A stretch of 41,785 nucleotides of DNA. It comes from Pseudomonadota bacterium. GTDB lineage: Bacteria; Myxococcota_A; UBA9042; GCA-2863065. The notes below the pieces were generated by a model. It had not been told where the DNA came from, made no database searches, and saw nothing but the letters and a program-made list of their open reading frames with translations. Positions 36,001-38,924 of this stretch are shown one piece after another. The DNA is taken from positions 1 to 41,785 of the forward strand of contig SXOO01000043.1 in the NCBI GenBank assembly GCA_005776725.1, in the 5' to 3' direction. A program made the position numbers and the translations under genes. Within the stretch, counting starts at the first letter, position 1, and every line of letters starts with the position of its first letter.

Positions 36001-38924
36001 AGGTGGACCCGGGTGAGACCTCCCCCTTGCGCGCCGACACCGACGGCGACGGCTATCAGGACGGCGAGGAGATCCGCTGCCAGGCGGATCCGTTGGATGG
36101 GGACTCCCGGCCCACGTTCATCTACTGGGCCTCGGTCGAGCCGAAGCCGGAGGGCGACGCGGTCTGCGACGGTGCCCGTGTGGACTCGGACGACGATGGA
36201 GTCGTCAACGAGGTCGAGGCCATCTGCGGCACCAACCCCAAAGACTCCGACTCGAAGCCGAGCCCGACCCAGCTGCTCGACACAGACGGAGACCAGGTCA
36301 TCGACTGCGTCGACCTCGACGACGATGACGACACCATCCCCGACGTCGTGGAGATCCGTTGTGGCTTCGATCCGAAGTCTGACCTGCCGCCCGCGGACAA
36401 GGCGAGCACCGAGCTGGTTCAGGACGTCGTGGACACCGACGGAGACGGGCTCCGCAACTGCGAGGACGGCGACGATGACGGTGACGGACTGTCGGATCAG
36501 CAGGAAGCGAAGCTCGGCACCGAGAAGCTCGACGCCGACACGGACGATGACGGGATCTCGGATGGTCGCGAGGTGGACAACGGCCTTGATCCGAAGGGCA
36601 CGGACACCGACGGAGACCTCATCCTCGACGGCGTGGAGTTCGGGGTGACCGAGCAATCGCTCCTGTTGTCCACATTCGGCACAGACACGAACCGCGCGAT
36701 CTTCCGCGCGGACGAGTGCCCCACCTCCAAGACGAAGCCGGAGAACGCGGACACGGATGGTGACAAGTTCTTGGATGGCGAAGAGGACAAGAACCGCAAC
36801 GGCTGCATCGATGGCTGCGAGGACAAGACCGGGATCATCGCCGGCGCCAAGTGCGCCGAGTTCGACCCGAACACGGGAACCGACGTTCTGTTCGACTCGG
36901 ACGGCGACGGCATCGCGGACACGCAGGAGCAGGTGCTCGGGCTCGCCTCCGACGACTCGGACACAGACGACGACGGCCTGAACGACGGCATCGAGATCAA
37001 TGTCCACCTGACCGACCCGCTCAACGCCGACACCGATAGCGGCGGCGTCCGGGACGGCCTCGAGATCGAGAACGGGACCAACCCGAAGAAGCCGGAGGAC
37101 GACTTCTCGAAGGGGACGTTGTCAGGGGCCGGCGATTCGAGCTGCACCACCTCGAAGACCAGCGGCTCGGCGGTCTGGGTGTGGCTGCTTGCGCTGGGTG
37201 TGCTGGGCCTGCGTCGCCGGGCCGGGTGGCTTGCCCTCGCGCTGCTGGCAGCTCCAGCTGCGGAGGCGCAGGTCACGGATGCCAACTTCAACACGTACCT
37301 CCCCGGGGGCGGCCGTTTCCGCGGCTTCACGCTGCAGGGCTCGCTCGTGAGCCCCCACATGCAGCCCTACGGCTCGGTCCACTTCACGGTCGAGCGCGAG
37401 AGCGTGCGCCTCGTCGTGAACGAGGTGTCCGAGACCCTCGTGGCGCTCCAGTCGATGGCGTACGTCACCGCGGGCGTCGGGCTCTACGATTGGGTGCAGG
37501 TCGAGGTGATCGCCCCGTTCGGCCTCACGGTCCGGTCCGAGGACGGCGTGAAGAGCTTTCCGGTGGAGGACAAGGCGGGTCTCGGCGACTTCGTCGTGCG
37601 AGGGCGCTGGAAGGGCCTCGACAACACGGCGGGGGGCTTCGGCATCGGCGGCGCGGTCGGGGTCACTCTCCCCACCGGCGACGGCGAGCAGCTCCGAGGG
37701 GACCCCGGCATCGACATCCTCGCCGACGTCGCCTTCGACTACCGCGCGAGTCGTATCACCAGCATGCTCAACGTAGGCGGCCGCTTCAGGACGCAGACGG
37801 TTCAGATCTTTGGTACCGAGATCGACCACGACCTCACGTTTGGCGTTGGCGTGGACGCCGAGGTCTGGACCAACCGGCTGCGGGTCACCGGCGAGTTCTT
37901 CGGGCGAACGCCGCTGACCGCGCCCTTCGTCGACGTAAACAGGTTGTCCATCGAGGCCATCGGCGGCGCGAAAGTGGCGCTGTGGCGCGAGCTCTCTCTG
38001 GAGCTGGCGGTGGGGGGTGGCGTGGTACGTGCCGAGGGCACGCCGCGTGTCCGCTTCGTCGGGGGAGTGGCCTGGACCCCCGGCATCGAGGACTCGGATG
38101 GAGACAAGGTGCTCGACGTGGCCGACGTCTGCCCGCTGGACGTCGAGGACGTCGACGGCTTTCAGGACGGCGACGGCTGCCCCGAGTCCGACACTGACGG
38201 CGACGGGATCCCGGACCTGGCAGAGCCCGAGGAGTGCCGGCTGCTCCCCGAGGACCGGAACGGGGACGCGGACGACGACGGGTGCCCCGATCAGGACTCC
38301 GACGGCGACCGGCTCACCGACATCATGGACCGCTGCCCGCAAGACGCCGAGGATCACGACAGCTATCAGGACGAGGACGGCTGCCCCGAGAGCGACAACG
38401 ACGCCGACTCCATCCTCGACGTATACGACGACTGCCCGCTTCGAGCCGAGACCTACAACGGCTTCAAGGACGAGGATGGTTGCCCTGACCTGACGCCGGC
38501 CGTCGCTGTCTCGCCGTGCTCTCCGAAGTGTCAATATCGGGTCAACGTGGCGATCCGCTTCGTCCAGAGCTCCGCGGAGCTCACGGAGGAGGCGCGGGCT
38601 ACGCTGCGGCGCCTCGCCGAGGAGCTCGAGGCCAATGACTACATCGCGAAGATCCAGCTCGACGGCTACGCCTGGGACGAGGGGGACTTGAAGCAGATGA
38701 AGACGCTGTCGCAGGCGCGCGCCGAGGCCGTGGCAGACTACTTGATCCGGCATCGTGTCCGCTCGGACGTGCTCCGCCCAGTGGGCCATGGGGGTCTGGT
38801 TCGTGACGGCGGCGCCGAGAGCAACGATCTGCCCCAGGTCCGGACGGTCGAGTTCAAGCTCGAGTTCGACGACCACTGTGGGACCGGCCGCGCGAGCGAG
38901 CCGTGCGGCCCCGCGCCGAGGTAG
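21060..38924 (+). CDS. Giant multidomain surface protein: beta-helix head, 23 DUF11 repeats, Cys-rich/TSP3 stalk, in-frame OmpA-family barrel
   Basis: This is 5954 residues in one frame. ATG 21060 gives an immediate signal peptide (cleavage NARA|AT, residue 27); the frame is open upstream but overlaps clpV antisense. Order (residues): CSLREA motif CALREAIQAAND from 48 and beta-helix with choice-of-anchor-Q-like end (to ~385); EGF-like Cys-rich linker (to ~465); 23 DUF11 repeats (~467-3537); two jelly-roll plus MopE-type metal-binding modules (~3539-4060); Myxococcus Cys-rich repeat; lamin-tail domain (~4113-4291); Cys-dense stalk (~4294-4667); PPC-like sandwich; Asp-rich TSP3 stretch (~4802-5350); sorting tail/signal peptide (~5362-5403); OM barrel, TSP3 linker and OmpA C-domain (5404-5954). 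It is almost certainly surface-exposed and probably an adhesin or stalk. The last 574 residues look like a separate gene fused in frame. Confidence 0.9.
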   Translation: MPLRSTTLPAAALAAVLASLAAGNARAATIAVDITADEYDTSGSGTGCALREAIQAANDDAAFGGCTAGAGADTITLTGGSTYTLVRNTGGADDTNEQGDLDITSAISFSVTGVGSATVSMDAVGPSRVLHVISGSLTASAVVITGGADGDGAGVLVASGASLSLTECTLSANAALSTPPPNCTVITRGGAIHNAGTLTVSRCTFTDNKGELGAAVYSSGAATLSNVTIAGNDATRGCGSSIGRGAVYAASQGTILLENATVSGNTAANGGSTLGHAENNGEVFYRNSIIVGSCSDTGNGKFTSHGFNVVNGSTCTSSGTGDTTATVGLQALATNGGALTQTMAPSLGSPSINGGACTTSTGAAVGADQTGFARTTLCDVGAFEARCATTAGCADSNVCTADTCAPATGCVYTNNTIACDDANTCTVSDTCSGGTCAGSARCNGLGTCTSGVCACDAGKFGSRCEHTVSVNAAATIAAGTTWSVPTQVTAAFATTSATATFTTPAGTTFASGTGCTAGAGTVTCTVGTLAQGASATVTPVFLVDAAKAAGSVLSTTISTASFSEATGGVTTAATATVEHHADLVATSSSAPSSVIAGNTLQFTVVVSNNGPSNSVNTRVDVPVPSGTTFSSSSATCTGTTTRTCSLGTLAVGGTGSFTISFQVPASLAAGNFSSQLSALSDATETVAGDNTKLLTGSITRQSDLSLASSSAPATVTAGADLTLTLVVSNGGPSDAASVQVSVPIPAGTTFKSAGSSAGCTGSGSPIVCSAGSVTAGSSTNFLVLFTVPSTASANSSVESTPSVSSASSDAVASNNSVALSSTVSRSSDLNVTASTGPSSAVAGTAFTVSAVVTNAGPSAASSVVVEVTKPSGTTFVAASSDPSCSDLSNKVQCTVASLAVGATSTLAVALRPAASATAGTVLSVTVSASSASSDPTASNDQKTLATFEVSRSSDLAITSSTAPATLTAGDNLTWTLVAQNVGPSDAAAVVVTATIPSGATYVDSSSDTACDLVSGKVSCSLGTLTASGSKSATVVLTTSATLTSGSTLASTLGITGASADPTAANDAHSLSTTVQRYNLGFTGLVGAPNPVSPDQVVAFTAAFGNTGTAPATNTTLQATVPVNTTFSVSGSLPTVWSCADGAAAGSTCNLSVASVAAGASSTARFAVRVNATVAAGVNTIAATATIQSAAGTDADTNDNTVNGSVTLATTVVVAASLNDAMLTDADSDGAADPGDVVRYTTTITNTGSQAASSVALTASAPSGTTLVANSVRVNGGGSGSSLSGVVVGTLNAGASATVAWDLTIVSPAAAGLASVSSQATVSGGNFSAATSDDPATAAAGDATVTVIDAAPNLVLAKSTTASNVAPGGSVAYSLTLSNAGSQHATGVAITETVPVGATFDSGASTSGWTCTDGAPAGTSCTFTIGNVTAGVAALTRTFAVKVTPTLTSAVTSIANTATAADDGTNGADLVPGNNTATASASVAAARDVYVSVASAATEAAPGATLSYTIFYGNPGTAVAAGQTVTATVPAKTTFVVDQSSGLWSCPGLGLGGTTCSFSNTNVAAGTAKTAAFVVRVDDTLTAATAAIVLSVNTTITSGSTSQLDTTNDSAACPAQPTPCDLPLSVPVRTAPDLQVSMTADAASVVAGQTLKYTVTHKNMGTRDSVAALLTTTVPANTSYLAGADSPAWTCANGGVAGSACTLSLGTLATSSTATKTFTVKVASALPETFTGISDTVVISDDPINPAELDATNNSATVASPAKAAPDLSISVVASGAAVTVGTLQVYTLTLQNQGAATAHQVTVSAVVPNNSTFNDGASLPTDWSCADGAAAGTTCTFSVSALAVGASQTIDFAVTVDSSLPRTVSNVLFSASIAADSAHANYVPEIVTSNNAVAVSTPIEKLPDLRVSVTASISGGGTVTPGAVITYTLSYSNQGTQTAFAPVITETIPAFTTFTASGSSAFSCPSGTTGGKNCTLTVANLSPFGSGTATFKVTVDAALPAEVTEVTNVVSFNSSSNDLNFADNSATHVSTIGSAPDPTVISLTHNAPSGGVKPTNVVAFTVTYDNVGSAVAASTNLVLTVPAETTFTSAGSTSGWSCSPSTGAAGAVCRLARPNLASNAQPDPTATFVLTVDSEVESTVITIPVTASIELVGGTELSSSNNSQSVSVAVAPLPDLVIQSVDDGNITVGLNDTLAYTITYENTGRATASGVVLREVVPVGTTYVQALNSEIWTCTPSTAAGANCTLTIGTLAINNPASKTFTVRVNDKLTKNETSISNTVTATVGGTGITEISTSNNSRTELTPVEAGPDLLVTKVADSTVVTTNQVVKYTLTVENRGTADATNVVVTERVPANTTYVGGDANTSMSGNPVAWDCGGGTLGGTPCTLALGAIAKTAGPKTLTYTVMVNSSLTQVAKIFNTVSVADDNTHGDELDATNDSFTHDVLVGGAPDLSVTATPSVASVTAGQKLIVTLQYKNAGSEPANASTLTVTLPPTMARDPAAGSPGWSCVPAAPNTKCTLSLGSLAAGLGFTTKTIGIQVASSLAHDVVTMEIPAEIAIGEVGVIDLNPPDNTTTASVTVQPGPRLVLSKTTPTVQAKVNENILYTLAWKNVGTAPAEGVVLTETVPATTVFSAAASDPAWQCAGVTPGSVCTYDVPDLPAAPLGDFAGSAVFAVTVDSVIPPTVTEITNVGSLDDDGTNGTDLALGADATMTVKTLARGPDLVLTATPDKTSPGVGATVAWTLRVENKGTANAPDITFTTKVPRAMTFAAPSSSAGWSCAPSSAALSSCSLTLTGQTLGQPGNGVLPTFTTVTFAAVVDAKLPAGVLDATLAPTATSGGTVADLAVENNSTTSKINLTAGPDLVATITADVSTAMAGEKIVFTPKVENRGTRGATAVLMTVKIPTGTRFSAADSDATWSCPALTAGTSCTYAVGNLEVDATNSGALGVVVDSPLAAGLESTAAQVTATDDAANGADLIPATNASAVANVVLDAAASLHIAHEAPTTVPTDSQYNYSLKYWNSGTQNAAGVVLTATVPLYTTYVAGASSPGWSCDPADGSAGATCTLNVSSEVIGNRALETASTAVLAVRTDPRLPTGVDKTSSVATIRDNVGVPVDETKTTETTIDAAPDLVISQNVVGTTFEPGDNITYNLTVRNDGSQVAVNSVVRAVVPAHTTFQNVLSTVGWSCIPDFKAGSACTLSVGTLQVGAAVLPFPASFIVKVDAPVAQAVTSTECAVSITDDGGNGPDLKPESNSAKKTVNVLADPSFSLSKVANLTKGEPGDTLVYTLTYQNVGNQHATGVEIRDVVPANTTFKVSASDPAWICAPSTAAGSTCTLSKPLVEVGPSAQTTFAVVVDKPVSAGVTSVTNSAAIRDDGSNHFDNTPRPVTSNAAVTQIDAVAGLDVGFQDVQPSVAPGGRVTYTVEYQNGGAQNAKGVDLIVTIPANVRFDLAGSQTKSFNCALQGAGTQCTHSIGNVPVGPAGIGKVSFAVEVDPLFPPPTAGKADAFDVTAQIVETGGDGGAKPSDDTATTPVARCSTEFNFETSGGAPTTDGLWAYVQNGALGGGYWKTAGDAIIKESDPDLVHLNFAIAVPETKVGGLAPLIEVVYLLNAEASPTRDFIALCLFEPKADGSPDYSCNVNTPGVVKTGQDTKPGVPPGTGGQLDFNDGQYDHALLDASKFVGKTAVLSVTYQTNGADDAYPGLSILSIRQYSDADGDNQLDGRDAVCDICWDTDTDGFANSASPAYVDYEPKRSCVTTANPLDAPDCDDTSGVLTQDCSEDCADGVDNNNNNLVDCADNLPGGCSADPFCSECERTFNFDSARNLNGWSVTGDQIFEVTRSQIFTGFSTTAGAGKKKYTSYLVRDIVVPGGMPEPMVEVRYKINGSTALGTDKLGVCFDQKPITNCQINAADADDDNSGEVYRTFRIPVPPEKVGSDAKLNIGIYYDSVVPVDVPAAVQVDLVAVRSDMDIDKRYENDAIACDHCIDRDQDFYGDGEDPYNESATCTDNLNVPRVEDDCDDGNPGVNPGVSVSLECAQTGDQNCDTVSDFDDPKCSVCGDGVVSAGEQCDDGTTTCDPWGEILAGGAKVECVAADGDGCSKSCQIEKGASPLYITEFHNARFGTASGQYFELYNSSKGVIDPVLIGLTFSNKLGESRSLATCQLDTALMGPGEFYVVSLGAKGQTGDIVADAYCGGAKAFSEAGDTIVLKNASGNETFDVVDFSAFTCESQRSLVGSSLQRSIELVDPENRNGSLNDASSAWCLSREKILKGDGTPTASENYGSPGAIGRCGELFCDGVDDDCDDLGPDEIDGVLPDSDTDGFCDNPALGSNAGDCDPTTALCSVNCTTNIDGTEAIPDVPDCKDRCLDVDHDGYGAPGNDPSMVFTDPANLPCKGVRTLRHDCEICSTPETADLPECQVCEATPDAHSKCSLDCTGLSSEIVDAGVTNCIYPRFDCNTCSQSVGVPGEDCGCDKPENQSQDFCAFAVSGKTCNDVPIQRCDEKQCDDLRSKCVFCKVEANAGHALCTPCAAETGKPVHCVESCAQLPSNTCKPLDCSNPREVCLQCASKPGNLECGIACKADPTAPECGQNCVNFPTRKCPNLDCNDAGGRVNPGDIEGDIDGAVAGVCVDNQDNDCDGRTDCSDEDCALSADCAGATCEAPKKVGCGFSGVVDVISPDYACAKSAGSNDAVLEFVANAPQFLSGKNAKVRISLDNGKLPFAYGVRVFKDSCPANDCSPDQVDAGSIPLLCGQPSVAEIDLVYNQTVYFVIDEDVGPCQATLDRRARVTVTCLEDCSFPGDEDADGDENCFDDECIGEKVCADADYDLDGFSNGAELGCGTDAKNKAVKPAVIDLDDSDADGSLNCNDPDADGDGLLNEKEGPGKLGTSPYNADTDGDGLSDGVEDASQDGVWDPAQESNPLSPDTDGDLLYDGVESQSCYNVSLDPLVCETSNPLGKDSDLDGLQDGVEDKNQNGQVDPGETSPLRADTDGDGYQDGEEIRCQADPLDGDSRPTFIYWASVEPKPEGDAVCDGARVDSDDDGVVNEVEAICGTNPKDSDSKPSPTQLLDTDGDQVIDCVDLDDDDDTIPDVVEIRCGFDPKSDLPPADKASTELVQDVVDTDGDGLRNCEDGDDDGDGLSDQQEAKLGTEKLDADTDDDGISDGREVDNGLDPKGTDTDGDLILDGVEFGVTEQSLLLSTFGTDTNRAIFRADECPTSKTKPENADTDGDKFLDGEEDKNRNGCIDGCEDKTGIIAGAKCAEFDPNTGTDVLFDSDGDGIADTQEQVLGLASDDSDTDDDGLNDGIEINVHLTDPLNADTDSGGVRDGLEIENGTNPKKPEDDFSKGTLSGAGDSSCTTSKTSGSAVWVWLLALGVLGLRRRAGWLALALLAAPAAEAQVTDANFNTYLPGGGRFRGFTLQGSLVSPHMQPYGSVHFTVERESVRLVVNEVSETLVALQSMAYVTAGVGLYDWVQVEVIAPFGLTVRSEDGVKSFPVEDKAGLGDFVVRGRWKGLDNTAGGFGIGGAVGVTLPTGDGEQLRGDPGIDILADVAFDYRASRITSMLNVGGRFRTQTVQIFGTEIDHDLTFGVGVDAEVWTNRLRVTGEFFGRTPLTAPFVDVNRLSIEAIGGAKVALWRELSLELAVGGGVVRAEGTPRVRFVGGVAWTPGIEDSDGDKVLDVADVCPLDVEDVDGFQDGDGCPESDTDGDGIPDLAEPEECRLLPEDRNGDADDDGCPDQDSDGDRLTDIMDRCPQDAEDHDSYQDEDGCPESDNDADSILDVYDDCPLRAETYNGFKDEDGCPDLTPAVAVSPCSPKCQYRVNVAIRFVQSSAELTEEARATLRRLAEELEANDYIAKIQLDGYAWDEGDLKQMKTLSQARAEAVADYLIRHRVRSDVLRPVGHGGLVRDGGAESNDLPQVRTVEFKLEFDDHCGTGRASEPCGPAPR
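21201..22460 (+). other. Head of giant protein: CSLREA / parallel beta-helix and Cys-rich linker
   Basis: CALREAIQAAND is the CSLREA-type signature that precedes right-handed beta-helix repeats in surface proteins. Strand-turn units such as NAGTLTVSRCTFTDN and ATLSNVTIAGND follow, ending GADQTGFART and CDVGAFE, typical of choice-of-anchor Q. From about 22215 to 22455 come at least a dozen Cys in EGF-like or Dictyostelium-type spacing (CADSNVC, CAPATGC, CACDAGKFGSRC). It may bind glycans; no catalytic residues were identified. Confidence 0.75.
22459..31670 (+). repeat. 23 tandem DUF11-like repeats (about 400 bp each)
   Basis: Repeats begin near 22459, 22800, 23162, 23537, 23915, 24291, 24687, 25110, 25515, 25950, 26352, 26769, 27165, 27579, 27984, 28410, 28809, 29220, 29643, 30045, 30447, 30855 and 31266. 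Each is ~120-140 residues of beta-sandwich with the pattern PDL...VxxGxxxxYTxxxxNxG...VPxxTTF...WxC...C...FxVxVxxxL...N. Repeats 2-5 use SDL and NxGPS, the others mostly PDL and NxGTxxA. All but repeat 7 carry a Cys pair 9-13 residues apart, probably an intradomain disulphide. DNA identity between repeats is low, so the array is old. Confidence 0.9.
31671..33395 (+). repeat. Two jelly-roll plus MopE-like metal-binding modules and a Myxococcus Cys-rich repeat
   Basis: The unit 'xFNF-(D/E)...jelly-roll...DxDGDN...CDDxxGV' occurs twice: FNFETSGG at about 31683 with CDDTSGVLTQDC near 32370, and FNFDSARNLNGW at about 32517 with DDCDDGNPGVNPG near 33117. These resemble carbohydrate-binding-like sandwiches followed by the 'putative metal-binding motif' of the copper protein MopE. 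CGDGVVSAGEQCDDG at about 33240 is the Myxococcus cysteine-rich repeat. Confidence 0.7.
33397..33930 (+). other. Lamin-tail (LTD) domain in giant protein
   Basis: LYITEFHNARFG, then YFELYNSSKGV, LIGLTFSN, GPGEFYVVSLG, DTIVLKNASGN and SLQRSIELVD are the ordered strands of a bacterial lamin-tail domain, an Ig-like fold often found in secreted nucleases and surface proteins. No nuclease is attached here. Confidence 0.75.
33940..35060 (+). repeat. Cysteine-dense CxxC repeat stalk
   Basis: I count about 47 Cys in ~370 residues, including at least six CxxC motifs (CEIC, CQVC, CNTC, CVFC, CTPC, CLQC). A loose repeat of the form C-x4-C-x6-C-x2-C-x8..10-C-x2..3-C can be followed through QRCDEKQC to LECGIAC. 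No CxxC is followed by His, so these are not haem sites. Extensive disulphides or metal binding are likely. I do not recognise a named domain. Confidence 0.6.
35461..37110 (+). repeat. Asp-rich thrombospondin-type-3-like calcium-binding repeats
   Basis: There are at least fifteen DxDxDG-type loops (for example DADGDGLLNEKEG, DTDGDGLSDGVED, DSDGDGIADTQE), often followed by 'NPLxxDTDGDG' spacing as in TSP3 and EF-hand-like bacterial stalks. These usually bind Ca2+ and stiffen extracellular stalks. A preceding PPC-like sandwich (about 35040-35450) carries Cys pairs. Confidence 0.85.
37140..37268 (+). other. Junction: MYXO-CTERM-like sorting tail merged with a second signal peptide
   Basis: A Cys (C5362, nt 37143) and short Ser/Thr linker are followed by the hydrophobic run AVWVWLLALGVLGL and a basic cluster RRRAG, the form of a C-terminal MYXO-CTERM tail. 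The same RRR then serves as the n-region of a signal peptide WLALALLAAPAAEA|Q with cleavage before Q5404 (nt 37269). In-frame GTG codons at 37179 and 37200 could start a 581- or 574-residue barrel protein, without an obvious Shine-Dalgarno. There is no stop codon between the two parts. Confidence 0.7.
37269..38090 (+). other. Outer-membrane beta-barrel region of giant protein
   Basis: About 270 residues of alternating amphipathic strands with aromatic girdle residues (MAYVTAGVGLYDWVQVEV, GIGGAVGVTLPTGDG, FGVGVDAEVW, GEFFGR, LELAVGGGVV), as in myxobacterial OmpA-family barrels. It would anchor the C-terminal half in the outer membrane. Confidence 0.7.
38091..38500 (+). repeat. TSP3-like linker between barrel and OmpA domain
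   Basis: Four units of the 'DSDGDxxxDxxDxCPxxxEDxDxFxDxDGCP' kind (DSDGDKVLDVADVCPLD, DQDSDGDRLTDIMDRCP, DNDADSILDVYDDCP). This is the usual calcium-binding linker of OmpA-family proteins, here the second TSP3 block in one polypeptide. Confidence 0.85.
38535..38880 (+). other. OmpA C-terminal peptidoglycan-binding domain
   Basis: IRFVQSSAELTEEARATLRRLA, then IQLDGYAWDEGD and LSQARAEAVADYLI, give the OmpA/Pal fold. The Asp of WDEGD and the Arg of LSQARAEAV match the residues that contact diaminopimelate. The usual GxTD is changed to GYAWD. It should bind the cell wall on the periplasmic side. Confidence 0.85.
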
